Source: an uncultured Bacteroidia bacterium (GTDB taxonomy: Bacteria > Bacteroidota > Bacteroidia > Bacteroidales > F082). From it: DNA of 64,000 nt. The DNA lies in assembly GCA_902786745.1 (NCBI GenBank), contig CADADR010000002.1, forward strand, positions 62,001-126,000, in the 5' to 3' direction. The notes under the pieces are model-generated. The model did no database searches and was not told the DNA's origin. It worked only from the letters and a program-made list of their open reading frames with translations. The position numbers were made by a program, and so were the translations under genes. Below, one piece after another: positions 37,263 to 45,206 of the stretch. Position 1 is the first letter of the stretch, and the number at the start of each line of letters is the position of its first letter.

Positions 37263-38035
37263 CCGAATAAGAGTTGTAGTTTTTCCTTGGGTTCAGTGTC
37301 GATGTAGCGTCCGTCCTCGCCGTGCAGGGTCTTGCGGAACTCGTCGAAGGTCTTGTCGTACATGTGCAGCACGCAATGCACCTCGCCGATGATGTGCAGG
37401 AAGTGGGCGTCGCTGCTCTTGGTGAAGTTGAACTTCTTCAAATAGGCGTATTTCTTCAGGAAATCGGGCTTGGTGACATGCTTCGAGATTTCCAAAGCAT
37501 CCGCCTTGATGTCGGGCGGCACAAAGCCCAACTGACTCACCAAACTGCTCGCGGGCTTGTTGACATGCGCTGGAACAAACAGCCCTCCAATTCCGTGCAC
37601 CACATCATAAAGTTGGTCCAAATCGGCATCCAGAGCCGACCAAAGCAGCCATTCCTCTTCGCCCACCACTTCCTCGTTCTCATCAACGATGAGCTGATAG
37701 CCAAATTTTTCCTCATCAAGTGGGATGTGGGGGAGGTGTGCGTCAAGGAACTCTTGAAATTTGTCCAACTGCTCATCATTCTCGAAATAGGCGAGGGCAT
37801 GGGCTTCTTCCTGCGTTGTGATTTCGACGCCGCCGATAACGAAGATGCCGTTTTCACGCCCGATTTTTTGCGTCACCTTCACCTGCCGTGTGGTGTTGTG
37901 GTCGCAGATTGCAATGACATCCAAATGGAGTTTCTTGGCCTGCTCGACGATGGCGGAGGGACTCATATAGAGGTCACCGCACGGCGAAAGCACCGTGTGC
38001 ATGTGGAGGTCGGCTCTATATGATTGGAGTTCCAT
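37259..38035 (-). CDS. PHP-domain phosphoesterase
   Basis: 258 residues. Metal-binding motifs of the PHP superfamily: RADLHMHTVLSPCG (HxH), ICDHNTTRQV (DH), and later VPAHVNKPA and FTKSSDAHFLHIIGEV. These proteins hydrolyse phosphate esters or nucleotides; no substrate can be assigned. In [FeFe]-hydrogenase neighbourhoods PHP proteins often occur with DRTGG and GHKL proteins, as here. Its stop overlaps the downstream ATPase start. Confidence 0.88.
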   Translation of the reverse strand: MELQSYRADLHMHTVLSPCGDLYMSPSAIVEQAKKLHLDVIAICDHNTTRQVKVTQKIGRENGIFVIGGVEITTQEEAHALAYFENDEQLDKFQEFLDAHLPHIPLDEEKFGYQLIVDENEEVVGEEEWLLWSALDADLDQLYDVVHGIGGLFVPAHVNKPASSLVSQLGFVPPDIKADALEISKHVTKPDFLKKYAYLKKFNFTKSSDAHFLHIIGEVHCVLHMYDKTFDEFRKTLHGEDGRYIDTEPKEKLQLLFG

Positions 38036-38044
38036 AAATCATGG

Positions 38045-38108
38045 TCGGCGTTTCGACGGGCTCAACGACCTTAGCTTTTGCAGGTCCCTGAGCCTGTCGA
38101 AGGGCCGT
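38045..38108. repeat. Palindromic copy of the CTTCGAC/GCTCAGG repeat
   Basis: TTTCGACGGGCTCAACGACC, a spacer of about 13-15 bases, then GGTCCCTGAGCCTGTCGAAG. The second arm is the reverse complement of the first with few mismatches, so the element can form a long hairpin. It fills the gap between the DRTGG and PHP genes of one operon. Confidence 0.8.
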
Positions 38109-38109
38109 T

Positions 38110-38445
38110 TTATTCGTGTAACAAGTTATACACCAATCCGGCGATTTCGTAAGTCGGCAGCGAGGTCTGCAAAATCGGCAGATCCTCGTCGTTACTCTGC
38201 TCGATGGTCTCATCGTTGGGCATGAGGTTTTTCACGAGGATGATGCACGACATTTCCTTCAGCGAGGCCACGGCCATCACATTCTTGTGGGTTTGCAGCG
38301 TGATCCAGATGTTGCCTTCCATGGCGTTGCCCATCACATCGCTCAAAAGGTCGCTAATGTAGCAGCCATCTATCTCTCTGTCAAGGCCATTCTCGCCCGA
38401 GAGGACCTTCAGGTTGAGTTTTTCGACTAATTCTTTTACTTTCAT
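38110..38445 (-). CDS. DRTGG-domain protein, first gene of hydrogenase-like cluster
   Basis: 111 residues: MKVKELVEKLNLKVL, the core DGCYISDLLSDVMGNAMEGN, then ITLQTHKNVMAVASLKEMSCIILV. Same architecture as the second DRTGG gene at 36365-36709; both end in hydrophobic helices. First gene of the set reading leftwards to 34511. Confidence 0.82.
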   Translation of the reverse strand: MKVKELVEKLNLKVLSGENGLDREIDGCYISDLLSDVMGNAMEGNIWITLQTHKNVMAVASLKEMSCIILVKNLMPNDETIEQSNDEDLPILQTSLPTYEIAGLVYNLLHE

Positions 38446-38524
38446 TGTTTATCGTTTTAAATCTTGTGTTTCGTTACTATTGGACTGCAAATTTATGAAT
38501 TATTTTAGAAATAGCGAAAAACAT

Positions 38525-38562
38525 AAAAAAATAACGGCGCCACTTGAAGCGACACCGTTATT
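38525..38562 (-). terminator. Terminator after aspA
   Basis: On the minus strand AATAACGGTGTCGCTT pairs with AAGTGGCGCCGTTATT (three G-U pairs), followed by a T-run (A-run at 38525-38531 on the plus strand). Confidence 0.8.
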
Positions 38563-38581
38563 CAAAGCAATTATTCTATTC

Positions 38582-40003
38582 CTATAATTTAATGTCGATG
38601 GGCTTGAGCATGTTCTCGGGACGGAGAATCTTGTCGAGTTGTTCCTTGGTGAGCAGGTTGTGCTCGAGGACCAATTCATAGACACCGCGACCGGTTTCGC
38701 TGGCTTCCTTGGCAATTTTGGTGGATTGCTTGTAGCCAATGATGGGGTTGAGCATGGTGACGATGCCGATGCTGCCTTCGACCAGTTTGCGGCAACGCTC
38801 TTCGTTGGCAACGATGCCTTCGATGCAGTACTTACGCAGGGTGTCAAGGCCGTTGGTGAGCAGGTGGATGGACTCGAAGAGGCTGTAGGCAATGACGGGC
38901 TCCATCACATTCAGTTCGAGCTGACCGTTGTCGGAGGCGAAGGTGATGGTCATGTCGTTGCCGATCACCTTATAGCATACTTGGTTCATCACTTCGGGGA
39001 TGACCGGGTTGACCTTACCAGGCATGATGGAAGAACCGGGCTGGCGTTCGGGCAGATGGATCTCGTTGAAGCCGCAACGAGGACCGGAACTCATCAGACG
39101 GAGGTCGTTACACATCTTATTGATCTTGATGCAGAGACGCTTCATGGCCGCGCTGTATTGGATCATGCAGCTCGTTGCACTGGTGGCTTCGATGAGGTTG
39201 TCGGCCAAATGGATGCTCCATCCCGTAATCTCGCGCAAGGCCTTGATGCAAGCCATGCTATAACCTGGCTTGGAGCAGATGCCCGTACCGATGGCGGTGG
39301 CACCCATGTTGACGGTGAGGAACTCGCGGGCGGCGCTGTTCAAAGTGCGCAGTTCGCCACGAAGCGAAGCGGCAAAGCCACTGAATGTCTGTCCCAAAGT
39401 CATGGGGACAGCATCCTGCAATTGGGTACGGCCCATCTTGATGACTTCGGCAAACTCTTTGGCTTTCTTCTCCAAGGCGTCGATCATTTGGGTCAGATGG
39501 GGGAGGAACTCCTCATGTTCAAGGAACATGGCCATGTGGATGGCGCAAGGATAAGCGTCGTTGGTGGATTGCGAGGCGTTCACCACATCGTTGGGCGAGC
39601 AGAACTCGTATTGTCCGCGTTTGTACCCCATGATTTCAAGGGCGCGGTTGGCAATCACCTCGTTGGCGCACATATTGGTTGAGGTACCGGCACCCCCTTG
39701 GATCATGTCGATCGGGAATTGGTCGTGATGCTGTCCGGCAATCAGTTCGTCGCAGGCCTGGCAGATGGCGTTGGCTTGTTGGACCGTGATCATGCCCACT
39801 TCATAGTTGGCAAGAGCTGCTGCTTTCTTCGTGATGGCCATTCCTTTGATGAAATTTGGGTAACTGACCATCAGATTGCCACTGATATGGAAGTTTTCAA
39901 TGGCGCGGGTTGTCTGTACACCATAGAGGGCCTCTTCTGGCACTTCTTTGCTACCGAGAAGGTCGCTCTCGGTACGGAATTTACTTGTTGTCTTGGTTGT
40001 CAT
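38582..40003 (-). CDS. aspA: Aspartate ammonia-lyase (aspartase)
   Basis: 473 residues from the ATG at 40003; a TTG eight codons earlier is less likely. Converts L-aspartate to fumarate and ammonia. Fumarase/aspartase superfamily motifs: GVQTTRAIENF near 30 (typical of aspartase), GGAGTSTNMCANEV, CQ-type STNDAYPCAIHMA, GRTQLQDAVPMTLGQ, and the signature loop GSSIMPGKVNPVIPEVMNQV with the catalytic Ser. Its product, fumarate, is the acceptor for the fumarate reductase encoded at 46.6-50.2 kb, so its proximity makes sense for aspartate-driven fumarate respiration. It is divergent from the Nqr operon across a 390-base AT-rich gap. Confidence 0.93.
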   Translation of the reverse strand: MTTKTTSKFRTESDLLGSKEVPEEALYGVQTTRAIENFHISGNLMVSYPNFIKGMAITKKAAALANYEVGMITVQQANAICQACDELIAGQHHDQFPIDMIQGGAGTSTNMCANEVIANRALEIMGYKRGQYEFCSPNDVVNASQSTNDAYPCAIHMAMFLEHEEFLPHLTQMIDALEKKAKEFAEVIKMGRTQLQDAVPMTLGQTFSGFAASLRGELRTLNSAAREFLTVNMGATAIGTGICSKPGYSMACIKALREITGWSIHLADNLIEATSATSCMIQYSAAMKRLCIKINKMCNDLRLMSSGPRCGFNEIHLPERQPGSSIMPGKVNPVIPEVMNQVCYKVIGNDMTITFASDNGQLELNVMEPVIAYSLFESIHLLTNGLDTLRKYCIEGIVANEERCRKLVEGSIGIVTMLNPIIGYKQSTKIAKEASETGRGVYELVLEHNLLTKEQLDKILRPENMLKPIDIKL

Positions 40004-40075
40004 CGTTTCAAGTGTTTTGATTTTCAATTAATTATAATAATTACTATTTTGTATTCGATACATTTTTATCGTTTG

Positions 40076-40083
40076 CAAAAGTA
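40076..40083 (-). promoter_or_regulatory. -7 box (TACTTTTG) for aspA
   Basis: TACTTTTG on the minus strand matches TAnnTTTG and gives a leader of about 70 bases. Confidence 0.5.
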
Positions 40084-40259
40084 CAAATAAATCATATACT
40101 TCAACCAAAAAAATGAAATATTTGTAGACTATTCTTCGAAATATAGTTTAATCGGTTGAAATATAAATAATTATAAATGATATATGAACTTAAAACATAA
40201 CTAAAAATACAATTTTGAATTTTTTTTCTTTTTTTTCGCGGAAATCAAAATATTTGTCG

Positions 40260-40267
40260 TAATTTTG
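40260..40267 (+). promoter_or_regulatory. -7 box (TAATTTTG) for the nuoE-like/nqr operon
   Basis: TAATTTTG, with TTTC at 40234-40237 as a possible -33 box at slightly long spacing. The leader to 40393 is about 120 bases and AT-rich. The rest of the gap 40004-40392 shows no gene, RNA structure or repeat that I can support. Confidence 0.5.
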
Positions 40268-40392
40268 CAGCGAGATATAGATACGATAAAAACATATCGA
40301 ATTGGTAGATAAGTAGCTTGATTGTCTAAATAAGGTATTTAAATGCAATGGAAGTGTCAATAAAGACAAGGTATAATATATAAATCAATGTA

Positions 40393-40698
40393 ATGATGAT
40401 AATAAAGATTTGTACTGGAAGTTCGTGTCACCTCAATGGTTCTTACGACGTGATTCAGGAATTCAAGGGTTTGCTTAAGAAATATGATGTCGAAGACTTG
40501 ATTGAACTGAAAGCTAGTTTTTGCTTCAACGAGTGCATCAATGGCGTGAATGTAAAGTGCGAGACTGGATCCATGATGAACCAGGAGATGCCGAACATGA
40601 CGCTTTGTGACGACGGTTTTCTCCTGCATCATGTCACCAAGGAGAATGCCGAGGATCTTTTTGTGAAGCAGATCTATCCCTTGCTTAACCTCAAATAA
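40393..40698 (+). CDS. NuoE-like thioredoxin-fold [2Fe-2S] ferredoxin
   Basis: 101 residues, a stand-alone thioredoxin-like [2Fe-2S] domain (complex I 24-kDa family). The four ligands have the expected pattern: Cys-x4-Cys in ICTGSSCHLNGS and Cys-x3-Cys in SFCFNECINGV. Electron carrier in the cytoplasm. The stop is one base before the nqrA start, so it is the first gene of the Nqr operon. In other anaerobes this small protein is next to the HydS-like gene; here aspA lies between them. Confidence 0.85.
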   Translation: MMIIKICTGSSCHLNGSYDVIQEFKGLLKKYDVEDLIELKASFCFNECINGVNVKCETGSMMNQEMPNMTLCDDGFLLHHVTKENAEDLFVKQIYPLLNLK

Positions 40699-40699
40699 A

Positions 40700-42154
40700 A
40701 TGTCTGAGACCATAACGATACGGAAAGGTCTTGACCTGCCCATCAGCGGAGCGGCTGAGAAACGCCTCACCGATGCGCGCAGCGTCTCGACCTATGCCAT
40801 GAAGCCCACTGACTTTGTGGGTCTCACGCCGCGATTGCTGGTCGAGGAAGGCGATTTGGTGGATGTCGGCGACGCCTTGTTTTGCGACAAGAACGACGAA
40901 CGCATCCGCTTCACTTCTCCCGTGAGCGGTCAAGTGAAAGCAATTGTGAGAGGTGAGAAACGCAAGCTTTTGGAGGTGGTTGTGGAAGCAGATTTCAAAT
41001 CCACTGGTTCGGCAGCCTCGGATGGCAAATCCTCGCCGATTCCGATGGATGCAGATGCAATCAAAGCAGCCATGCTGCATTGCGGCCTTTGGACCCAACT
41101 GCGCCAACGACCTTTTGGCACAGTGGCCAACCCTGACGACAAGCCCAAGGCCATTTTCATCAGCGGCTTCAGTAGTGCACCTCTGGCACCTGATTATGAT
41201 TTCGTCATGCGGGGTAGGGAAGAGGCATTCAAAAAAGGCCTTGAGGCATTGGCAAAATTGACGGATGGAATGGTACATGTTTGCTTTAGGCCGGGACAGA
41301 AGCTTGCGAGTCTGGATTGTTTCGTTCCTCGCAATGACGCGAAGCGACAAATAGAAAATCACCACGTGAAGGGTCCCCACCCATCGGGAAACATCGGCAC
41401 CCAAATCGCCCACATTGACCCTATTAATAAAGGAGAAATCGTCTGGACGATGAACCTGCAAGACGTTGCCGTGTTGGGTGAATTGGTTGCAACAGGTATT
41501 TACAAGCCTGAGCGTGTCGTCGCCGTAGCCGGACCCAATATCAAGAACCCACATTATTACCGAGTAAGGTTCGGGGCTTGTTTGGCTGAGATTACCAAAG
41601 CGCAACTATTAAATAATGAATATCCTAAGATGGACGCCAACGATGCCTCGAAGGAAAACCGCGTCATTTCGGGCGACATCCTGAGTGGCACACAAATCGC
41701 CGCTGATGGTTTTCTGAGTGCCTACGACGACTTGGTGAGCATCCTGCCCGAAGGCGACTATTACGACTTCATGGGCTGGCTGATGCCTGGTTTCAGGAAG
41801 TTCAGCTTCTCGCGTACCTTCCTCAGCGGCTTCATACCGAAAAGCACCGTCAAGCCCATGGGCATCGAGCTTCCACGCTTCGAAAACTTCTGGAAATTCG
41901 ACACCAATACCCATGGTGATGAGCGTCCTTTGGTCTTCACGGGCAATTTCGAGCGGGTTTTCCCCTTCGACATTTATCCCACTCAACTCATCAAGGCCTG
42001 CATCATCAGTGACATCGAGCTGATGGAGAACCTGGGCATTTACGAGGTCGAGCCCGAAGACTTCGCCCTTTGCGAGTTCATCGACACATCCAAAACCGAC
42101 ATCCAAGCCATTATCCGAGAGGCTTTGGAGAAACTGAGAAAGGAGGGATTGTAA
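40700..42154 (+). CDS. nqrA: Na+-translocating NADH:quinone reductase subunit A, with in-frame repeat insert
   Basis: 484 residues, longer than the usual about 450. NqrA is a peripheral cytoplasmic subunit of the six-subunit Nqr complex. Recognised features: the N-terminal ITIRKGLDLPISGA, GLTPRLLVEEGDLV, GDALFCDKNDERIRFTSPVSG, and GPHPSGNIGTQIAHIDPINKGEIVW. Residues about 199-217 (GQKLASLDCFVPRNDAKRQ) are absent from the normal family and come from a dispersed repeat. The frame is intact on both sides, so the protein is probably made. It sits after the [2Fe-2S] gene by one base and overlaps nqrB by one base. Confidence 0.93.
   Translation: MSETITIRKGLDLPISGAAEKRLTDARSVSTYAMKPTDFVGLTPRLLVEEGDLVDVGDALFCDKNDERIRFTSPVSGQVKAIVRGEKRKLLEVVVEADFKSTGSAASDGKSSPIPMDADAIKAAMLHCGLWTQLRQRPFGTVANPDDKPKAIFISGFSSAPLAPDYDFVMRGREEAFKKGLEALAKLTDGMVHVCFRPGQKLASLDCFVPRNDAKRQIENHHVKGPHPSGNIGTQIAHIDPINKGEIVWTMNLQDVAVLGELVATGIYKPERVVAVAGPNIKNPHYYRVRFGACLAEITKAQLLNNEYPKMDANDASKENRVISGDILSGTQIAADGFLSAYDDLVSILPEGDYYDFMGWLMPGFRKFSFSRTFLSGFIPKSTVKPMGIELPRFENFWKFDTNTHGDERPLVFTGNFERVFPFDIYPTQLIKACIISDIELMENLGIYEVEPEDFALCEFIDTSKTDIQAIIREALEKLRKEGL
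41297..41347 (+). repeat. Dispersed repeat inside nqrA
   Basis: The core TCTGGATTGTTTCGTTCCTC then GCAATGACGCGAAGCG belongs, from memory, to a repeat type common in draft genomes of several phyla (translated as LDCFVPRNDAKR). It is translated in frame without a stop. Only one copy is seen in this window. Confidence 0.6.
42139..42146 (+). promoter_or_regulatory. Strong Shine-Dalgarno for nqrB
   Basis: AAAGGAGG lies 7 bases before the ATG at 42154. Such a site is unusual in Bacteroidota and fixes the start, which overlaps the nqrA stop (TAATG). Confidence 0.7.
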
Positions 42155-43341
42155 TGTTCAATAACCTACGTCGTTTTGTTGACAAAATCAAGCCGAACTA
42201 TGTGGAGGGCGGAAAATTCGCATGGCTTCAGAGCACTTTTGAGGCCTTTGAAACCTTTGCCTTCACACCCAATCGGGTCACCAAGCGCGGCAGCCACGTT
42301 CGCGACGCCATCGATTTGAAACGCGCCATGATCATGGTTGTCATCGCCCTCGTTCCTGCCATGCTCTTTGGCATGTGGAACATCGGCTACCAGACTTCGC
42401 TCCACGCCACGGATTGGCCTTACGAATTGGGTTCAGCAGCCAGTTGGTGGTACTGCCTTTGGTTTGGCTTCTTGAGAATGCTGCCCATGTTGGCAGTGTC
42501 GTATATTGTCGGTTTGGGCATCGAATTCACCTTCGCGCAGATACGTCACCATGAGGTGAACGAAGGCTTTTTGGTCACTGGTTTTATCATCCCGATGATT
42601 GTGCCAGTCACCACACCTTTGTGGCAACTCGCTCTTGCCGTTGCCTTTGCTGTCATCATCGGCAAGGAGGTCTTCGGCGGCACAGGCATGAATTTCCTTA
42701 ACCCCGCCTTGGTGGCGCGCGCCTTCCTCTTCTTTGCTTATCCCACTCGGATGTCGGGCGACAACGTATGGATTGCCACCGACCTCTGGGGCACCGACGC
42801 CATCACGAGTGCCACGCCTTTGGCTGAACTGGCCGCTGGCGTGCATCCTTCGGCTTCCGCCTTGGATATGCTGATTGGAACCATTCCTGGCTCTACCTGT
42901 GAAACATCGGTGATAGCGGTCGCACTCGGTGCGACCCTACTCTTGATAACGGGTATCGCCAGTTGGCGTGTCATGCTCTCTGTCGTCCTTGGTGGTGGTC
43001 TCATGGGCTTGTTATTCAATGCCATTGGCGCCAACGAATACATGCAAGTGCCGTTCTACTACCATTACCTGATGGGCGGCTTCATGTTCGGTGCGGTCTT
43101 TATGGCCACCGACCCTGTCACAGCGGCTCAGACCAACACAGGCAAGTGGATCTATGGCCTGCTCATCGGCATTTTCGCCGTGATGCTCCGTGTCATCAAC
43201 CCGGCCTATCCAGAGGGTATGATGCTCAGCATCCTGCTCATGAACTGCTTCGCCCCGCTCATCGACCATTGCGTGGTGGCCAGGAATATCAAAATGCGCC
43301 AACATCGTGCCTTAAAACTCTCAAAAACCGTTAAGTCATGA
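42154..43341 (+). CDS. nqrB: Na+-translocating NADH:quinone reductase subunit B
   Basis: 395 residues, about ten membrane helices. NqrB carries a covalent FMN on Thr (here Thr221 in the TSAT motif of DAITSATPLAEL) and is part of the Na+ channel and quinone site. Also seen: the N-terminal FTPNRVTKRGSHVRDAIDLKR and GKEVFGGTGMNFLNPALVARAFLFFAYP. The start is at the ATG at 42154, not the upstream frame that would lie in nqrA. It overlaps nqrC by four bases. Confidence 0.95.
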   Translation: MFNNLRRFVDKIKPNYVEGGKFAWLQSTFEAFETFAFTPNRVTKRGSHVRDAIDLKRAMIMVVIALVPAMLFGMWNIGYQTSLHATDWPYELGSAASWWYCLWFGFLRMLPMLAVSYIVGLGIEFTFAQIRHHEVNEGFLVTGFIIPMIVPVTTPLWQLALAVAFAVIIGKEVFGGTGMNFLNPALVARAFLFFAYPTRMSGDNVWIATDLWGTDAITSATPLAELAAGVHPSASALDMLIGTIPGSTCETSVIAVALGATLLLITGIASWRVMLSVVLGGGLMGLLFNAIGANEYMQVPFYYHYLMGGFMFGAVFMATDPVTAAQTNTGKWIYGLLIGIFAVMLRVINPAYPEGMMLSILLMNCFAPLIDHCVVARNIKMRQHRALKLSKTVKS

Positions 43342-43952
43342 AGAAAGATGTCAATAGTAATCGATATATCTTCTTGTACGCCACTATTTTAATCGTTATT
43401 GTGGCGGTGTTGCTCACGGTGACGGCCTTGTGGCTACAGCCCTTCCAAGACCGTAACAAGAAGAACGAGAAACGCATTAGCATCCTTACGGCGGCGGGCA
43501 TCCCCAACGTGAATGCCAAAAATGCCCCCTTGCTTTTCGAGAAGCATTGCACAGGCTCATTCCTTTTGGATGAGAGCGGCAATATCTCTGACGACGGCAC
43601 CCTTCCTTTATTTGTCATCGATCGCCAAATCAGCGTCATTCCCATGCAAGGCAACGGACTTTGGGGTCCCATTTGGGGCTATCTCGCCATTGCTGCCGAT
43701 GGCAGGACCATCTTGGGCGCCAACTTCGACCACAAGTCGGAAACCCCTGGTTTGGGCGGTGAAATCACAACCGAGAAATTCCAAGGTCAATTCTCTGGCA
43801 AACAAATACTTGAAAATGGGAACATAGTTCCTATTCAATTTGATGCCATTACAGGAGCAACCAAGACCTCGAATGGAGTTAAAGAAATGATTGACAATAC
43901 TTTGGAGAAGTATTCGGCATTTTTAACGAGAATTGCAGAGAGAGGAGAATAA
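43338..43952 (+). CDS. nqrC: Na+-translocating NADH:quinone reductase subunit C
   Basis: 204 residues, shorter than the usual 230-260. One N-terminal membrane helix (YIFLYATILIVIVAVLLTVTALWL) and an extracytoplasmic FMN-binding domain. The flavin is bound to Thr175 in ITGATKTS, the SGAT-type motif. GNGLWGPIWGYLAI and ETPGLGGEI are conserved. Flavin transfer needs ApbE, which is not encoded in this window. Confidence 0.94.
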   Translation: MKKDVNSNRYIFLYATILIVIVAVLLTVTALWLQPFQDRNKKNEKRISILTAAGIPNVNAKNAPLLFEKHCTGSFLLDESGNISDDGTLPLFVIDRQISVIPMQGNGLWGPIWGYLAIAADGRTILGANFDHKSETPGLGGEITTEKFQGQFSGKQILENGNIVPIQFDAITGATKTSNGVKEMIDNTLEKYSAFLTRIAERGE

Positions 43953-43954
43953 CT

Positions 43955-44581
43955 ATGGCTAACTTGAAGAAACTCATTATAGAACCTCTGCGCAAGACCA
44001 ATCCCGTCACAGTGTTGGTGCTGGGTATCTGCTCTTGCCTTGCCGTGACCGCCCAACTCAAGCCTGCCTTGGTGATGGGCGCCTCTGTGACCGTGGTGAC
44101 AGCCCTGTCGAACTTCATCATCTCGCTGCTACGAAAGGGCATCCCCAACCGTATCCGTATCATCGTGCAGCTTGTTGTCGTGGCCACCTTGGTCATCTTG
44201 ATTGACCAATTCCTGAAGGCCTTCGCCTACGATGTAAGCAAGCAATTATCTGTTTATGTTGGACTTATCATCACAAACTGCATTATCATGGGCCGTTTGG
44301 AGGCTTTTGCCTTGTCGCATGGGCCTGGAGAGTCGTTCTTGGACGGCTTAGGCAACGGCCTAGGTTACAGCTTGATACTCGTCATCGTAGCCTTCTTCCG
44401 TGAATTGTTTGGGTCAGGAACGCTTTTAGGCTACCAGGTTATACCCCAATCATTCTATGAAGCTGGCTACCAAAATAATGGTTTAATGATATTGCCTCCC
44501 ATGGCACTTATTGTGGTAGGTGTCATCATTTGGATTCAGCGTACCCGTAACCCCGAAATGCAAGAGAACAACCAAAACTAA
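43955..44581 (+). CDS. nqrD: Na+-translocating NADH:quinone reductase subunit D
   Basis: 208 residues, about six membrane helices. With NqrE it forms the paired half-channel holding an intramembrane [2Fe-2S] cluster; the conserved Cys residues fall in LGICSCLAVT and in ITNCIIMGRLEAFAL. It begins two bases after nqrC. Confidence 0.95.
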   Translation: MANLKKLIIEPLRKTNPVTVLVLGICSCLAVTAQLKPALVMGASVTVVTALSNFIISLLRKGIPNRIRIIVQLVVVATLVILIDQFLKAFAYDVSKQLSVYVGLIITNCIIMGRLEAFALSHGPGESFLDGLGNGLGYSLILVIVAFFRELFGSGTLLGYQVIPQSFYEAGYQNNGLMILPPMALIVVGVIIWIQRTRNPEMQENNQN

Positions 44582-44587
44582 AAGGCC

Positions 44588-45202
44588 ATGGTATTTTTCA
44601 GACTATTTATTAAATCCGTCTTCGTCGACAATATGATCTTTGCCTATTTCTTGGGCATGTGCTCTTATCTTGCTGTGTCGAAGACCGTCAAGACCAGTGC
44701 CGGTTTGGGTTTGGCCGTGACTTTCGTGTTGGTCGTCACCGTTCCAGTCAACTATCTGATCAACAAGTATCTACTTTTGTCTGGTGCTTTGTCGTGGATC
44801 AGCCCCAAATTGGCTTCTGTAGATTTGAGCTTCCTGACCTATATCCTCTTTATTGCCATCATCGCTGCCATCGTGCAGATTCTGGAGATGGTGATAGAGA
44901 CCTTTACTCCGTCGCTCTATTCTGCCTTGGGCATTTTCCTTCCGCTGATTGCGGTGAACTGTGCCATTTTGGGTTGCTCGCTCTTCATGCAGGAGCGCAA
45001 CTTCAGCAACGTGGGTGAGGCCGCCGTGTTTGGTCTAGGCTCAGGCATTGGTTGGCTGCTGGCCATTGTGGCCATCGCCGCCATCCGAGAGAAACTGCGC
45101 TATTCCAAAGTACCCAAAGGTCTGCAGGGTGTAGGCATTTCATTTATCATCACTGGCTTGATGGGTATCGCTTTCATGGCCTTTATGGGTATAAAAATTT
45201 GA
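44588..45202 (+). CDS. nqrE: Na+-translocating NADH:quinone reductase subunit E
   Basis: 204 residues, six helices, paralogous to NqrD. Conserved: [24 protein letters not shown] and [15 protein letters not shown], whose cysteines pair with those of NqrD. Six bases separate it from nqrD and four from nqrF. Confidence 0.95.
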   Translation: MVFFRLFIKSVFVDNMIFAYFLGMCSYLAVSKTVKTSAGLGLAVTFVLVVTVPVNYLINKYLLLSGALSWISPKLASVDLSFLTYILFIAIIAAIVQILEMVIETFTPSLYSALGIFLPLIAVNCAILGCSLFMQERNFSNVGEAAVFGLGSGIGWLLAIVAIAAIREKLRYSKVPKGLQGVGISFIITGLMGIAFMAFMGIKI

Positions 45203-45206
45203 TATT

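Noticed and set aside
40084..40259. Riboswitch or small RNA in the AT-rich gap between aspA and the Nqr operon
   Set aside because: No stable paired elements or known motif could be made out; it is simple AT-rich divergent promoter DNA.
41290..41350. Frameshift or sequencing error in nqrA, because the protein is about 35 residues too long
   Set aside because: Conserved NqrA sequence continues in the same frame on both sides, and the extra stretch matches a repeat type; an in-frame insertion explains the length.
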